DNA from: Candidatus Pseudothioglobus aerophilus
GTDB lineage: Bacteria > Pseudomonadota > Gammaproteobacteria > PS1 > Pseudothioglobaceae
Direction: 5' to 3'
Length of the DNA stretch: 64,000 nt
Assembly: GCA_014384565.1 (NCBI GenBank)
Contig: JACNFO010000061.1
Coordinates: forward strand, 1-64,000
The notes below the pieces were generated by a model, which was not told the origin of the DNA, made no database searches, and saw nothing but the letters and a program-made list of their open reading frames with translations. Positions within the stretch are counted from its first letter, which is position 1. Each line of letters opens with the position of its first letter. A program made the translations under genes and the position numbers. Positions 26,494 through 36,113 of this stretch are shown in pieces.

Positions 26494-27450
26494 ATGGCTC
26501 TTTTTCAAACTAAGAAAATTCAATCATTTATAGTATTCATTATAATCTTGGCATCTATCTTATGGATATTTCAAGATAATTTTCTAAAGCTTTTGGCATT
26601 TCAAAAAGTTTCAGAACAATCAATTTTAACTGCTGAAGAGCCTGATGAAACTGCTTATCTTGAAAAAATAGATAATTTTATTCTTAAAGAATATTCAAAT
26701 GAGCAGGTTTTATTGCATACGATACAAGCTGATACTTATTACAGTTATAAAAACTCCCCAGTCCAGATTGTCGACGTTGAAGTTAAAACATTTAATGAGA
26801 AACAAGAAGAAGGACTCGTACTTAGATCAAACCGCGCTGAAATTCTTAAATCTGGCGAGATGTTTTTTAATGGTGAGGTAAAAATTCAAACTAAGACAGG
26901 AGTTTCTCATGAACTTGATACTGAGTCTTTAATAGTTCTTAGTGATAATGGTCAAATTAAAAGCAATAAAGAGGTCACATATTTAGGTGAGACAGTAAGA
27001 ATTATTTCTGAGGGAATGGAAATGAATATTGATAGTGATACAATGTATTTAAGTGGTAATGTTAAAATTGTTGAAGACTCTGGTATGACGGTTGATACAA
27101 AAAATTTATATATTAGTCACAATGCAGGTGAAAAAATATATAAAAGTAAAGAGAAAACTGTTTATCGTTCAAAAGATACTATTGTTAATTCAGAAAATGG
27201 AATTGATATGGATATGAATATAAAGCTAATTAATCTGTTAGGAAAAGTAGAGATTGTGAGTGGTCCTGGAGATATTCTTAAGAGTTCTAATGTTGTAATT
27301 GATCAGTCCAATGATGGTGAAGTCTTAAAATCTAACTCACTTTCCCACTTTAAATCAGATACTGTTGACATAAAGGCAAAAAAAATGCATTATGATGCTG
27401 TAACAAAGAAACTTGAATTAATGAATAAGGTTGTGGCTGTTTATGAATAA
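26494..27450 (+). CDS. lptC: LptC-like LPS export protein, extended
   Basis: 318 aa against about 190 in E. coli. An N-terminal membrane anchor (residues ~9-27) leads into a periplasmic beta-taco. The recurring turn-and-strand element appears four times (NGEVKIQ, SGNVKIV, LGKVEIV, NKVVAVY) instead of about twice, so the C-terminal half looks like an added taco segment. LptC passes lipopolysaccharide from LptBFG to LptA. The gene overlaps lptA by 8 nt (ATGAATAA). lptB, which usually follows lptA, is not here. The role is inferred from fold and context; identity to classical LptC is low. Confidence 0.75.
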   Translation: MALFQTKKIQSFIVFIIILASILWIFQDNFLKLLAFQKVSEQSILTAEEPDETAYLEKIDNFILKEYSNEQVLLHTIQADTYYSYKNSPVQIVDVEVKTFNEKQEEGLVLRSNRAEILKSGEMFFNGEVKIQTKTGVSHELDTESLIVLSDNGQIKSNKEVTYLGETVRIISEGMEMNIDSDTMYLSGNVKIVEDSGMTVDTKNLYISHNAGEKIYKSKEKTVYRSKDTIVNSENGIDMDMNIKLINLLGKVEIVSGPGDILKSSNVVIDQSNDGEVLKSNSLSHFKSDTVDIKAKKMHYDAVTKKLELMNKVVAVYE

Positions 27451-27928
27451 AATTATTTTATTAATTACTATTTTTTTTACGACTTTTGTTTTTGCGCTCC
27501 CAGAAGATGCAAAGCAACCCATAGAAATTGAAGCTGAGTCTGTCATAGTTGATGAGCTATCCGGTTTTAATGAGTTTAGTGGAAATGCTGAAGTTAGGCA
27601 GGGTTCACTTTTAATGACTGCAGAACTTATCCAGGTTCAAACTAATACAGATGGTGTTGAAACAATGAAAGCAACTGGCACAGTTGATAGTCCTGCTAAG
27701 TATATTCAAAGTCAAGAAAATCAGGCACGTTTTATAGAGGCAACTGCAACATTAATTACCTATGATGTGAATGAAGGCATGATTTTTTTGGTTGGAAATG
27801 CCTACTTAATTCAAGGATTTGACTCGTTTAGTGGCGACACATTAACCTATGACATTAGTAACGATAAGGTAATTGTTAAAGGCTCAGAGGATGGGACTAA
27901 AAGAGTAAAGTTTAAAATCGATCTTTAA
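27443..27928 (+). CDS. lptA: LptA periplasmic LPS transport protein
   Basis: 161 aa from the ATG at 27443; the track's TTG start (27431) lies upstream of the signal peptide. Signal peptide MNKIILLITIFFTTFVFA, then a single OstA domain with QPIEIEAESVIVDE, FSGNAEVRQGSLLM and the C-terminal FSGDTLTYDISNDKV. It polymerises to bridge LptC and LptD across the periplasm. Overlaps lptC by 8 nt; converges on adk with 12 nt between. Confidence 0.9.
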   Translation: MNKIILLITIFFTTFVFALPEDAKQPIEIEAESVIVDELSGFNEFSGNAEVRQGSLLMTAELIQVQTNTDGVETMKATGTVDSPAKYIQSQENQARFIEATATLITYDVNEGMIFLVGNAYLIQGFDSFSGDTLTYDISNDKVIVKGSEDGTKRVKFKIDL

Positions 27929-27940
27929 AAAAACTATAAT

Positions 27941-28594
27941 TTAACTAATTAGAGCTGATGTAATTCTATTTTTGACTTCATCAAGTGAGCCAACTCCACT
28001 TATAGCGATAAACTTTGAGCCTGAAGCAGCAATTTTTGCATCATCACGATAGTATTTAACAAGCGGCTCAGTTTGTTTGTGGTAAATTTTTAATCGCCCT
28101 CTAACAATAGTTTCATCATCATCAACCCGCTGAATTAAATCTTCACCAGTTAAGTTATCCTTGCCTTCTAATGTAGGTGGGTTGAAGGCAATATGATATG
28201 TTCTTCCTGAAGGTAAATGAACGCGGCGACCAGACATTCTAACTACAATGTCATCGTCTGGAACTTTAACCTCAACAACATAGTCAATCTTAATTCCTTG
28301 TAATTTAAGAGAATCAGCTTGATTAATGGTTCTAGGAAATCCATCAAGTAAATAGCCATTACTACAATCTTTTGATTGAACTCTTTCTTTAACCAAAGCA
28401 ATAATTATCTCATCAGGGACAAGGTTTCCTGCGTCTATAGTTTTTTTCGCTTCGAGCCCAATAGAAGTTCCTGCATTTACTGCTGCCCTCAGCATATCAC
28501 CCGTAGAAATCTGGGGGATATTAAATTTTTCACAGATATGAGCTGCTTGAGTGCCTTTTCCAGCACCAGGCGGCCCTAATAAAATAACATTCAT
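27941..28594 (-). CDS. adk: Adenylate kinase
   Basis: 217 aa, long-lid form. P-loop [13 protein letters not shown] at 4-16, STGDMLRAA (NMP site), [14 protein letters not shown], and a LID of about 120-160 with no zinc cysteines ([13 protein letters not shown]), as in E. coli Adk. Interconverts ATP+AMP and 2 ADP. 15 nt after the phosphofructokinase gene and presumably co-transcribed. Confidence 0.97.
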   Translation of the reverse strand: MNVILLGPPGAGKGTQAAHICEKFNIPQISTGDMLRAAVNAGTSIGLEAKKTIDAGNLVPDEIIIALVKERVQSKDCSNGYLLDGFPRTINQADSLKLQGIKIDYVVEVKVPDDDIVVRMSGRRVHLPSGRTYHIAFNPPTLEGKDNLTGEDLIQRVDDDETIVRGRLKIYHKQTEPLVKYYRDDAKIAASGSKFIAISGVGSLDEVKNRITSALIS

Positions 28595-28609
28595 ATGGAC
28601 ACTTTGTAG

Positions 28610-29854
28610 TTAAACTTCAAAAGGCGGTAATTTTTTCTTAACTTTTGATTTTTGCATTACGACATAATCGGGTAACCCATTATTATACGGTGGATAGTTC
28701 TCACCTTCAATAAGTGGAAGCAAATATTCACGACATGAATTGGTAATTGAAAACCCATCTTCTGAAATATAATTTTCGGGCATCATTTTTTCGACGTTAG
28801 CAATGTCTTTTAATTCGCCATAACCTATTTCCCATTGATAGGGGTTATTAGATAACCTGACAATCGAAGGCATAATGGAGTTCTTACCATCTAGTGCCAT
28901 TTCAACTGCAGCCTTGCCAAGAGCATAAGCTTGTTTCACATCTGAATTCGAGGCTAAGTGACGGGCTGATCGCTGAAGATAGTCTGCTACTGCCCAGTGG
29001 AATTTATAACCTAAGGCTTTTTTTACTATATTTGCAACAACTGGCGCTGCGCCACCTAATTGAGCATGTCCAAAGTCATCACGCGTTCCTTGCTCAGCTA
29101 AAAATTTTCCATCAGGCCATTTTGTTCCTTCTGAAACGACAATAGTGCAGTAGCCAAACTCTTTCACATTCATATCTACTTTTTCTAGGAATTTCTCTTC
29201 ATTGAAGTCAATTTCTGGAAAAAGAATTACAACTGGTATTGACGAGTCAACAAGTCCTCCAGCAGCTGCTATCCATCCAGCATGACGCCCCATAACCTCA
29301 AGTACAAAAATCTTTGTTGACGTAGCAGCCATTGATGCGACATCAAAACTAGCCTCCATCGTAGAGACTGCAATATACTTAGCTACCGAGCCAAAACCAG
29401 GGCAATTATCAGTAACAGGAAGATCGTTATCAACGGTTTTAGGAATATGAATCGCTTGAATCGGATACCCCATACTTTCTGAGAGCTGAGAAACCTTTAG
29501 GCAGGTATCTGCCGAGTCTCCCCCACCATTATAAAAAAAATAACCAATGTTATGAGCCTTAAAAACCTCAATGAGGCGTTCATATTCTGCTCTATTTGCT
29601 TCAAGAGATTTCATTTTATAGCGACAAGATCCAAACGCACCTGAAGGAGTATGAGTTAGTGCTGCTATATCTGCATCAGTTTCAACTGACGTATCAATCA
29701 AATTCTCAGTTAAGGCTCCAATGATTCCATTCTCACCTGCATATACAGTGCCAATTTTATCTGGATGTTTACGAGCTGTTTCAATCACGCCACTAGCCGA
29801 AGCATTTATTACTGCAGTAACTCCTCCAGATTGAGCATAAAAAGCATTTTTCAT
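28610..29854 (-). CDS. pfp: Pyrophosphate-dependent 6-phosphofructokinase
   Basis: 414 aa. Phosphofructokinase family with FYNGGGDSADT and IPKTVDNDLP. The Asp in the first motif and the Lys in PKTVDND mark PPi as phosphoryl donor; ATP enzymes have Gly at both. EVMGRHAGWIAA and VVSEGT are also present. The reaction is reversible, so it serves both glycolysis and gluconeogenesis and can recover PPi, as in several methylotrophs and marine gammaproteobacteria. It heads a pair with adk. The 261-bp upstream region holds no gene. Confidence 0.92.
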   Translation of the reverse strand: MKNAFYAQSGGVTAVINASASGVIETARKHPDKIGTVYAGENGIIGALTENLIDTSVETDADIAALTHTPSGAFGSCRYKMKSLEANRAEYERLIEVFKAHNIGYFFYNGGGDSADTCLKVSQLSESMGYPIQAIHIPKTVDNDLPVTDNCPGFGSVAKYIAVSTMEASFDVASMAATSTKIFVLEVMGRHAGWIAAAGGLVDSSIPVVILFPEIDFNEEKFLEKVDMNVKEFGYCTIVVSEGTKWPDGKFLAEQGTRDDFGHAQLGGAAPVVANIVKKALGYKFHWAVADYLQRSARHLASNSDVKQAYALGKAAVEMALDGKNSIMPSIVRLSNNPYQWEIGYGELKDIANVEKMMPENYISEDGFSITNSCREYLLPLIEGENYPPYNNGLPDYVVMQKSKVKKKLPPFEV

Positions 29855-30115
29855 AATATTTTATTATTAGTTTGTAGTTAAAATAAAAAGGAGATAAATT
29901 TAAGGGCACTGCTCTAATCAGCACACTTATAAATTTCTCTTCAAACTCCACAGAAGTATATCATTTGAAGTCAATATAGCCTTCAATAATTCTATAGTGC
30001 AGTTTAATTATATTAATATTAAGTATTTTTAAAGAAATATAATTTTATAGAGGACAAATTAAGAATTTGTGTCAATTTGTTTCATTAATAATTTGCAAGT
30101 TGCTAATAATACTTT
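29855..30115. other. Intergenic region upstream of pfp
   Basis: 261 bp between pfp and yrfG. It is AT-rich and presumably contains the pfp promoter on the minus strand. One short perfect dyad, CAAATT-AAG-AATTTG, is at 30054-30068. I see no tRNA, known RNA or convincing small ORF; the track ORF at 30069-30290 mostly overlaps yrfG on the other strand. Confidence 0.6.
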
Positions 30116-30802
30116 CTATGGCATTACTTCAAGAAAACTCTCAATATTTATAAAGCCAGGAACTATTTTTTTATCGATCATACTGCTTGGTTTATTGATT
30201 GCAATTATATTCTTAATTTTAAATTTTGAAGCTGACTCTAAGACATCTAGTGAGTCATCAAAAAAAATTGTTCTTTCATTGTCAAATTGAATGACAGTAG
30301 TTAATTGCTCCCAAAATTGTTGCTTCTGCTTTATAACTCCAAAATCATGTGAAGAAATAATTTTATCAAAGTAGCCTTCCAGCTTTGATATTTGCATTTT
30401 TAGCGCAATACCTTTTCGATGAGCATTAGTTACTAAGTAAATACGTTTTTCTTTTGATCTTGCTGTAATAAGGAAATTTAGAACATGATTATGAACTTGA
30501 ATTAAGTGAGCAACATCACCCTTTAATTTCATAATATCGAAATCCAGTTTTTCTTCCCAATAATCTAGACAATACCAAGTTAATTTGCCTTCTTGAGAGT
30601 CAAGCATTGAAATTATTATATTTTTTGAATCCTTAAAACTAATATTGTGCTTTTCAGAATAAACTTTCGGGAGGTATTTAAGCCAAAAATGCAGATCGAA
30701 GTTTAAATCTAAGAGCGTCCCATCTAGATCTAGCAAAATGGTATCAATTTGATGCCAATCAACGTAGGAATTTAGTTTATTTTCTTCGCCAGGATGTTCC
30801 AT
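30116..30802 (-). CDS. yrfG: GMP/IMP nucleotidase YrfG type (HAD family)
   Basis: 228 aa, HAD subfamily IA. DLDGTLLDLNFD carries the nucleophile and acid Asp; VTNAHRKG holds motif II Thr, and TIFFDDSLDVL motif IV. From memory it follows E. coli YrfG closely (LLDMDGTLLDLAFDNYFW, LNWYCLDYW, TNAHPHN). It dephosphorylates GMP and IMP. The ATG (30802) lies inside cysS, a 26-nt overlap, so it is translated from the cysS message. Confidence 0.85.
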   Translation of the reverse strand: MEHPGEENKLNSYVDWHQIDTILLDLDGTLLDLNFDLHFWLKYLPKVYSEKHNISFKDSKNIIISMLDSQEGKLTWYCLDYWEEKLDFDIMKLKGDVAHLIQVHNHVLNFLITARSKEKRIYLVTNAHRKGIALKMQISKLEGYFDKIISSHDFGVIKQKQQFWEQLTTVIQFDNERTIFFDDSLDVLESASKFKIKNIIAINKPSSMIDKKIVPGFINIESFLEVMP

Positions 30803-32165
30803 CTATGCTATCTTCAAGAATAATACCAAGTGTTAAAAGTTCATCACGAATCTGATCAGACATTGCAAAGTTTTTGGAGGCTCTAGCCTCTTCCCTTTGA
30901 TTTATTTTTATAGAAACTTCAGCCTCTGATAGTTCTGAGCCTTGTTGGAGGTATAGCTCAGCATCGTATTCAAGGATACCTAGGTAGTTACCTAATTTTT
31001 TTAGTAATTGAGCTAAAGATGCAGCGTGCTCAGAATCCTTTGAGCGCTCAATATTTACTTGTTTAGCAATTTCAAATAATATACTTAATGCAATAGGAGT
31101 ATTAAAGTCATCATTTAATGCGGCATCGAATCTGTCTTCATAATCAAAAGTCATACCTACTTTGACATCTATTTTTTTACTAGAGGAAAAGCCTTTTGTT
31201 GCAGTGTAAAGTCTTTTTAATGCAGATTTTGCGCTTTCAATATTTGTATCGCTAAAATTTAGTGGGGAGCGATAATGGCTGCTTATAAGAAAATATCGAA
31301 GAGTCTCACCATCATATTTATCTAAAACACCACGAATAGTAAAGAAATTTTTAAGCGACTTACTCATTTTTTCGTCATTAATATTAACGAATCCAACGTG
31401 CATCCAAGTGTTGACAAATTTGCAATTATTTGCACCTTCTGATTGGGCTATTTCATTTTCATGATGAGGAAATGTTAAGTCCATTCCGCCACCATGAATA
31501 TCAAAATGATTTGATATAAAGTGAGTTGACATTGCTGAGCATTCTATATGCCAACCTGGCCTTCCTTCTCCCCATGGCGAAGACCACTTGGGCTCACTTG
31601 GTTTCGCTTTTTTCCAGAGAACAAAATCAAGAGGATCTTGTTTATTACTCTCAATATCTACTCGTGCACCAGCTACCAGATCATCTAAATTTTTCCCAGA
31701 AAGCTTGCCATAATTTCTAAATTTTCTAACAGAATAAAAAACATCACCATTTTTGCCTTCATAGGCAAGCCCTTTCTTTGAAAGTAATTCAATCATATCT
31801 ATCATGTGATCGATTGAGTCAGTAGCACGAGGCTCAATGTCAGGACTGAGAACTCCTAGCGCTTTTTCATCCTCATGCATCGCATCGATAAATCGATTTG
31901 TTAGAGAGTAGATATCCTCATTATTTTCAATTGCCCGACTAATAATTTTGTCATCAATATCAGTAATATTTCTTATGTATTGAACGTTTGGGTAGTTTCG
32001 CCTCATATGACGTGTAATAACATCAAACATTACTAATACTCTAGCATGACCCATATGACAAAAATCATAAACAGTCATCCCACAAACATAAATTCCAATA
32101 TTGTTTGGGTCTATTGGACGAAAGTCTTCTTTTTGATTAGTAAGGGTATTATAAATTTTGAGCAT
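30777..32165 (-). CDS. cysS: Cysteinyl-tRNA synthetase
   Basis: 462 aa (E. coli 461), class I synthetase. Zinc ligands begin with YVCGMTVYD; HIGH-like motif CHMGHARV at about 34-41; GGMDLTFPHHENEIAQSE; KMSKS motif EKMSKSLKNF near 266-272. Charges tRNA-Cys. First gene of a cysS-yrfG unit; rubredoxin diverges from it 159 bp away. Confidence 0.97.
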   Translation of the reverse strand: MLKIYNTLTNQKEDFRPIDPNNIGIYVCGMTVYDFCHMGHARVLVMFDVITRHMRRNYPNVQYIRNITDIDDKIISRAIENNEDIYSLTNRFIDAMHEDEKALGVLSPDIEPRATDSIDHMIDMIELLSKKGLAYEGKNGDVFYSVRKFRNYGKLSGKNLDDLVAGARVDIESNKQDPLDFVLWKKAKPSEPKWSSPWGEGRPGWHIECSAMSTHFISNHFDIHGGGMDLTFPHHENEIAQSEGANNCKFVNTWMHVGFVNINDEKMSKSLKNFFTIRGVLDKYDGETLRYFLISSHYRSPLNFSDTNIESAKSALKRLYTATKGFSSSKKIDVKVGMTFDYEDRFDAALNDDFNTPIALSILFEIAKQVNIERSKDSEHAASLAQLLKKLGNYLGILEYDAELYLQQGSELSEAEVSIKINQREEARASKNFAMSDQIRDELLTLGIILEDSIDGTSWRRK

Positions 32166-32254
32166 TAAGATATTTTATACTGGATTATCTTAATTAATAC
32201 AAATACCGCTATATTTGTTCTAACTATGATTATCAATTAATCACTTAAAAAATG

Positions 32255-32260
32255 TATAAT
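32255..32260 (+). promoter_or_regulatory. Putative -10 element of the rubredoxin gene
   Basis: Perfect TATAAT (32255-32260) 64 nt before the rubredoxin ATG; the -35 (TATCAA at 32231-32236, 18-nt spacer) is poor. Confidence 0.35.
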
Positions 32261-32278
32261 TATTTTTTAATTTTATAT

Positions 32279-32299
32279 TAGCTAAGCCTTGCCTAGCTA
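32279..32299 (+). promoter_or_regulatory. Hairpin in the rubredoxin 5' leader
   Basis: TAGCTAAGC-CTT-GCCTAGCTA, 9-bp arms with one mismatch, 25 nt ahead of the start codon. No U-tract follows, so it is not a terminator for anything read rightwards; it could shape mRNA stability or be a protein-binding dyad. Confidence 0.3.
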
Positions 32300-32324
32300 T
32301 CTTTATGGCTCTTCTAAAATCATT

Positions 32325-32489
32325 ATGAAAAAATATAAATGTAATATGTGTGGCTGGATTTACGATGAGAATACAGGAGCTCCTGATGAAGGAATTAGTC
32401 CTGGCACTAGATGGGAAGATATACCTAATGACTGGGCATGTCCACTTTGTGGCTCTGGTAAGGAAGATTTTGATATGGTGGAAATTTAG
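32325..32489 (+). CDS. rubA: Rubredoxin
   Basis: 54 aa from the ATG at 32325; the track's start at 32289 adds residues not found in rubredoxins. The FeS4 site is [10 protein letters not shown] and [10 protein letters not shown], with standard spacing and the usual GxxPGTxWEDIPxDWxCP core. A one-electron carrier. The rubrerythrin at 58422 lacks its own rubredoxin domain, so this protein is a candidate electron donor for it. Monocistronic, 60 nt before leuB. Confidence 0.96.
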   Translation: MKKYKCNMCGWIYDENTGAPDEGISPGTRWEDIPNDWACPLCGSGKEDFDMVEI

Positions 32490-32549
32490 ATTCAATACAA
32501 TTGAGCAAGCGTAAAATAAATTAATTAAAGTTTTAACTTCAAATCAAAT

Positions 32550-33623
32550 ATGTCAAAAATATTAATTCTCCCTGGTGATGGAATAGGTACAGAAATTGTT
32601 GATCAAGCGGTCAAAGTAATTAATTCATTAAATTCTAACCATGAAATGGGGATGACTCTAGTTAATGGGCTGATAGGCGGAATCGCATATGAGGAAACTG
32701 GATCACCTCTTCCTGATGAAACTATCAAGACAGCTAAGAGTTGTGACTCAATCCTATTAGGGGCAGTTGGAGGACCAAAATGGGAGTCATTAGAAAGAGA
32801 TTTAAGGCCAGAGCGGGGACTATTAGGAATTCGATCTGAGCTAGCTTTATTTTCTAATTTAAGGCCTGCAATTCTCTATCCACAGTTAGCGAGTGCATCG
32901 AGCCTTAAAACTGAAATTGTATCGGGTTTGGACTTAATGATTGTGCGTGAGCTGGTTGGTGGTATTTATTTTGGTAAGCCAAGGGGGATAGAAATTAGAG
33001 ATGGAGAGCGCTTTGGAATTAACTCAGCGACCTACTATGAATCTGAAATAGCCCGTATCGGCCACTCTGCTTTTCAAATTGCTCAAAAAAGAGGAAAGCG
33101 AGTTTGCTCTGTTGATAAGGCAAATGTTCTTGAAGTTTCTGAGCTTTGGAGAGAAGTCATGGAAGAAGTTTCATCTAGCTATCCAGACGTAACTCTTTCC
33201 CATATGTATGTCGATAATGCAGCAATGCAACTTGTAAGAGATCCCAAGCAATTTGACGTTATGGTTACAAGTAATCTTTTTGGGGATGTTTTGTCTGACT
33301 GTGCTGCAATGCTCACTGGGTCAATTGGCATGCTTCCATCTGCTTCTCTTGATAAGAATAGTTTTGGTATGTATGAGCCTATCCATGGCTCAGCACCAGA
33401 TATTGCTGGAAAAGATATTGCCAATCCACTAGCTACCATATTATCTGTTTCAATGATGCTTAGGTATTCACTTAATCAGGCGGAGCTCGCTGATAAAATC
33501 AATTTGGCTGTTAGCGAAGTACTGGATAAAGGCTATAGAACCAAAGATATTTCTGCAGCTGGAGATAAAGTTGTTGGAACTGAGGAGATGGGTGATTTAA
33601 TTGTTATGGCTTTAGAGTCCTAG
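32550..33623 (+). CDS. leuB: 3-isopropylmalate dehydrogenase
   Basis: 357 aa, oxidative decarboxylation of 3-isopropylmalate in leucine synthesis, NAD-dependent. [11 protein letters not shown] at the N-terminus, [37 protein letters not shown], the metal-binding DNAAMQLV...[21 protein letters not shown], and [14 protein letters not shown]. leuA, leuC and leuD are not adjacent, so the pathway is split. Its stop overlaps that of the facing alkA-like gene by 4 nt. Confidence 0.96.
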   Translation: MSKILILPGDGIGTEIVDQAVKVINSLNSNHEMGMTLVNGLIGGIAYEETGSPLPDETIKTAKSCDSILLGAVGGPKWESLERDLRPERGLLGIRSELALFSNLRPAILYPQLASASSLKTEIVSGLDLMIVRELVGGIYFGKPRGIEIRDGERFGINSATYYESEIARIGHSAFQIAQKRGKRVCSVDKANVLEVSELWREVMEEVSSSYPDVTLSHMYVDNAAMQLVRDPKQFDVMVTSNLFGDVLSDCAAMLTGSIGMLPSASLDKNSFGMYEPIHGSAPDIAGKDIANPLATILSVSMMLRYSLNQAELADKINLAVSEVLDKGYRTKDISAAGDKVVGTEEMGDLIVMALES

Positions 33624-34243
33624 TAGAGCACTTCTTCACTATCAATAGATCGCCATAAAAACCAACAGGCAACGGATCTGTAGGGTCGCCATGTATCTGA
33701 AATTTCTATAATTCTATCTATCTCGAGTTTTTTGCCATTATTGTAGAGTTGGTTCATAGCTCTTATAATCCCAACATCTTTCAGTGGAAAAATATCTTTT
33801 TCTAGTAAGTGAAACATGCCAAACATTTCTGCAGTCCATGGGCCAATACCTTTAATAGTGATGAGTTCTTCATAGATACTAAGATAATTGCGCCCTTCCC
33901 AATATGCATTATTCTCAATATTGTTAGCAATAAAATGTTCAGAAATGTTATAAATATATTGTATTTTTTGCTTGGACAAGCCGCATAGCTTTAAATTTTC
34001 TCTGCTTGTTAATAGAACCTTACTAGGCTCAATAGTTTTAACTAATTCAACTATTTTATTCCAAACACTTGACGCTGCCTGAATAGATATTTGTTGACCA
34101 ACTATTGAGCGAAGTAAGGTTTCGTAAGCTTCTCCTCGAGATGAAATAGAGTAGTCTTTGAATTGGCTAATAATATTTCCAAGGGTTTTATCAGTCTTAG
34201 TTAAATAGTTAAGTGAATCTTTCCAATAGTCTGGATTTGTCAT
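33620..34243 (-). CDS. DNA-3-methyladenine glycosylase, HhH-GPD (AlkA-like)
   Basis: 207 aa. Base-excision glycosylase of the HhH-GPD superfamily without an Fe-S cluster. [16 protein letters not shown] is the AlkA-type substrate-pocket helix; the hairpin is [18 protein letters not shown] near 130-147 and the catalytic Asp is in FPLKDVGI near 158. It lacks the N-terminal AlkA domain and matches the short 200-aa forms. Converges on leuB. Confidence 0.88.
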   Translation of the reverse strand: MTNPDYWKDSLNYLTKTDKTLGNIISQFKDYSISSRGEAYETLLRSIVGQQISIQAASSVWNKIVELVKTIEPSKVLLTSRENLKLCGLSKQKIQYIYNISEHFIANNIENNAYWEGRNYLSIYEELITIKGIGPWTAEMFGMFHLLEKDIFPLKDVGIIRAMNQLYNNGKKLEIDRIIEISDTWRPYRSVACWFLWRSIDSEEVLY

Positions 34244-34368
34244 AAAGAGTAGGTTAATTTATATTAAAAGAATTTTATTTGATAAATATTTACTATATCT
34301 GATTATATGTTTAAAACGCAGTATCGTATAATCTGATTTATAACATTAACCAGTAATCAAGGAATCTA

Positions 34369-35253
34369 ATGAGTGTAAAAAAAAATGTAGCGTTTATTGG
34401 ACTTGGAACTATGGGCTATCCTATGGCTGGTCATCTATCTAGGTCAAGTCTATTTAACTTAAAAGTATTTAACCGCTCTCCTCAAAAGGCTACAGCATGG
34501 AGTAAGGAGTATGAGGGTGAGGTTTCCAGTTCAATTAAAGAGGCGGTAATGGATGCCGACTTTGTTGTTACATGCACTGGAAGAGATGAAGACATGATGG
34601 AAATTGTGTTTGCTGAACAAGGGATGATTGCCCATCTTAAAAAAGGATCAATCTTGATTGATCATACTACAACCTCTTATAAATTAGCCAAGCACTTAAA
34701 TGAGTCTTTAGCTGCAAAGGGAGTGTCATTTATAGATGCCCCAGTTAGTGGCGGAGAGGCAGGAGCAATTAATGGAGTTCTTAGTGTCATGGCGGGCGGT
34801 ATTAAAGGGGTCCTTGATGAGTCAGAAGCGTTGATCAATACCTATTCCAAAAATATTACTTTTATGGGAGAATCTGGAAAAGGGCAGCTTGCTAAAATGG
34901 TAAACCAGATTTGTATTGCAGGTTTACTGCAAGGCTTGTCTGAAGGCTTATTATTTGCAGAAGCTGAAAATCTTGATATGACTAGTTTATTATCAGCAAT
35001 CTCTGGAGGTGCGGCACAATCCTGGCAAATGGTAAACCGAGCTGAAACAATGCATCAAAGAGAATTTGATTTTGGGTTTGCTATTAAGTGGATGGTAAAA
35101 GACTTGGGCTATTGTATTGATCAATCGAGCTCCAATAATTCAAATCTAGAATTTACCAAGGAAGTTTATGATCGATATGTTAACTTAATGGATAAAGGTC
35201 ATACCTATAGTGATACTTCAGCTTTAATGTTATTTGATGACTTGAATAAATAG
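34369..35253 (+). CDS. NAD(P)-dependent 3-hydroxyisobutyrate dehydrogenase-family protein
   Basis: 294 aa beta-hydroxyacid dehydrogenase. Rossmann motif AFIGLGTMGYPMAGHL at 9-24, substrate motif IDAPVSGGEAGA near 120, and the catalytic Lys in GQLAKMVNQICIAG near 172-185. Members reduce or oxidise tartronate semialdehyde, 3-hydroxyisobutyrate or related 3-hydroxyacids; sequence alone does not decide. Good ribosome site (AAGGAATCTA). It faces the ProC-like gene of an aminotransferase pair, so it may belong to the same pathway, which is inference. Confidence 0.85.
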   Translation: MSVKKNVAFIGLGTMGYPMAGHLSRSSLFNLKVFNRSPQKATAWSKEYEGEVSSSIKEAVMDADFVVTCTGRDEDMMEIVFAEQGMIAHLKKGSILIDHTTTSYKLAKHLNESLAAKGVSFIDAPVSGGEAGAINGVLSVMAGGIKGVLDESEALINTYSKNITFMGESGKGQLAKMVNQICIAGLLQGLSEGLLFAEAENLDMTSLLSAISGGAAQSWQMVNRAETMHQREFDFGFAIKWMVKDLGYCIDQSSSNNSNLEFTKEVYDRYVNLMDKGHTYSDTSALMLFDDLNK

Positions 35254-35331
35254 CATTAAAATTTGATATTACTAAGATTCATGTAGTGCAAAAAATATGA
35301 TTACTGCTTCACTTAATGAAAACTTATTACT

Positions 35332-36111
35332 TTATTTTTTTGATGAATTATTATTTAGAATAGTGTCCATACCTCCCAACCATGATGATAAAGCTTCTTT
35401 TTGATGTAATTGATTAACTAAGCTCTCAGTAATTCCACCAGGTGTTGCTACTTTAGATATGATTTCACTTAAAGTTTCATCACTCTCTAGTGCAATTTCT
35501 ATATTTCCTTTAAGGGTTTCTAAAAGAAGGTTTTGAGAAAATTTTGAAGATAAATTATTATTTTCAAACCAATTTGAAAGAGTTTCAAAGAGAACAAAGC
35601 TTGCTCCTGAGACTGCGCCAATAACTGCAGCAACATTAAATTCTTTTTCTGTTTTACACTCAAATACTGGACCTAAAAATGATAGAAATTCATGCCATTC
35701 GGAGTTTTCTGGAAATAAAAGACTGGGCCCTTTGTTGGATGCATTTGCATACCCTGGCATCATTGAAGTGTGAACTTCCTTGCAGTTAGTTGTTCTGCAG
35801 ATTGCCGCTCTCGTTATTCCTGCAATTGCAGATAAAATATTATTTTCTTTTCGAAAATTTAGACCACTTAAGATTGAGAGTGAATTATTTGATGGCAAAC
35901 AGATAAATACCATATCACAGCTATCTAGGAGATGCTGATTACTTTCTGCAATTTCTAAATTAAATTTATTTTTTAGATTTAATCCTCTTTCATGAGATCT
36001 TGGTGACAACATAAAATCAAAAGGAGCACTTACCTTGTTTATTCCAGTGATAATAAATTCGGCAAGTTGGCCAGCACCCAGTATTCCAATTTTTTTTAGA
36101 GCTTTAGGCAT
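35332..36111 (-). CDS. Divergent pyrroline-5-carboxylate reductase paralogue
   Basis: 259 aa. N-terminal Rossmann motif KIGILGAGQLAEFII and the ProC-type second half are recognisable (VATPGGITESLVNQL for the usual TSPGGTTEA). The signature SGSGPAY of real ProC is replaced by SGASFVLF, and IAGITRAAI stands where ProC has VAGI. The genuine proC is at 52184-53014, so this copy is free to have another job, for example reducing a different cyclic or open-chain imine. It follows the aminotransferase gene by 2 nt, so the aminotransferase product may be its substrate (inference). Confidence 0.75.
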   Translation of the reverse strand: MPKALKKIGILGAGQLAEFIITGINKVSAPFDFMLSPRSHERGLNLKNKFNLEIAESNQHLLDSCDMVFICLPSNNSLSILSGLNFRKENNILSAIAGITRAAICRTTNCKEVHTSMMPGYANASNKGPSLLFPENSEWHEFLSFLGPVFECKTEKEFNVAAVIGAVSGASFVLFETLSNWFENNNLSSKFSQNLLLETLKGNIEIALESDETLSEIISKVATPGGITESLVNQLHQKEALSSWLGGMDTILNNNSSKK

Positions 36112-36113
36112 TT

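Noticed and set aside
30069-30290. 73-aa plus-strand ORF with a membrane-like stretch
   Set aside because: It lies mostly antisense to yrfG, which has clear HAD motifs; the hydrophobic run is a shadow of that gene.
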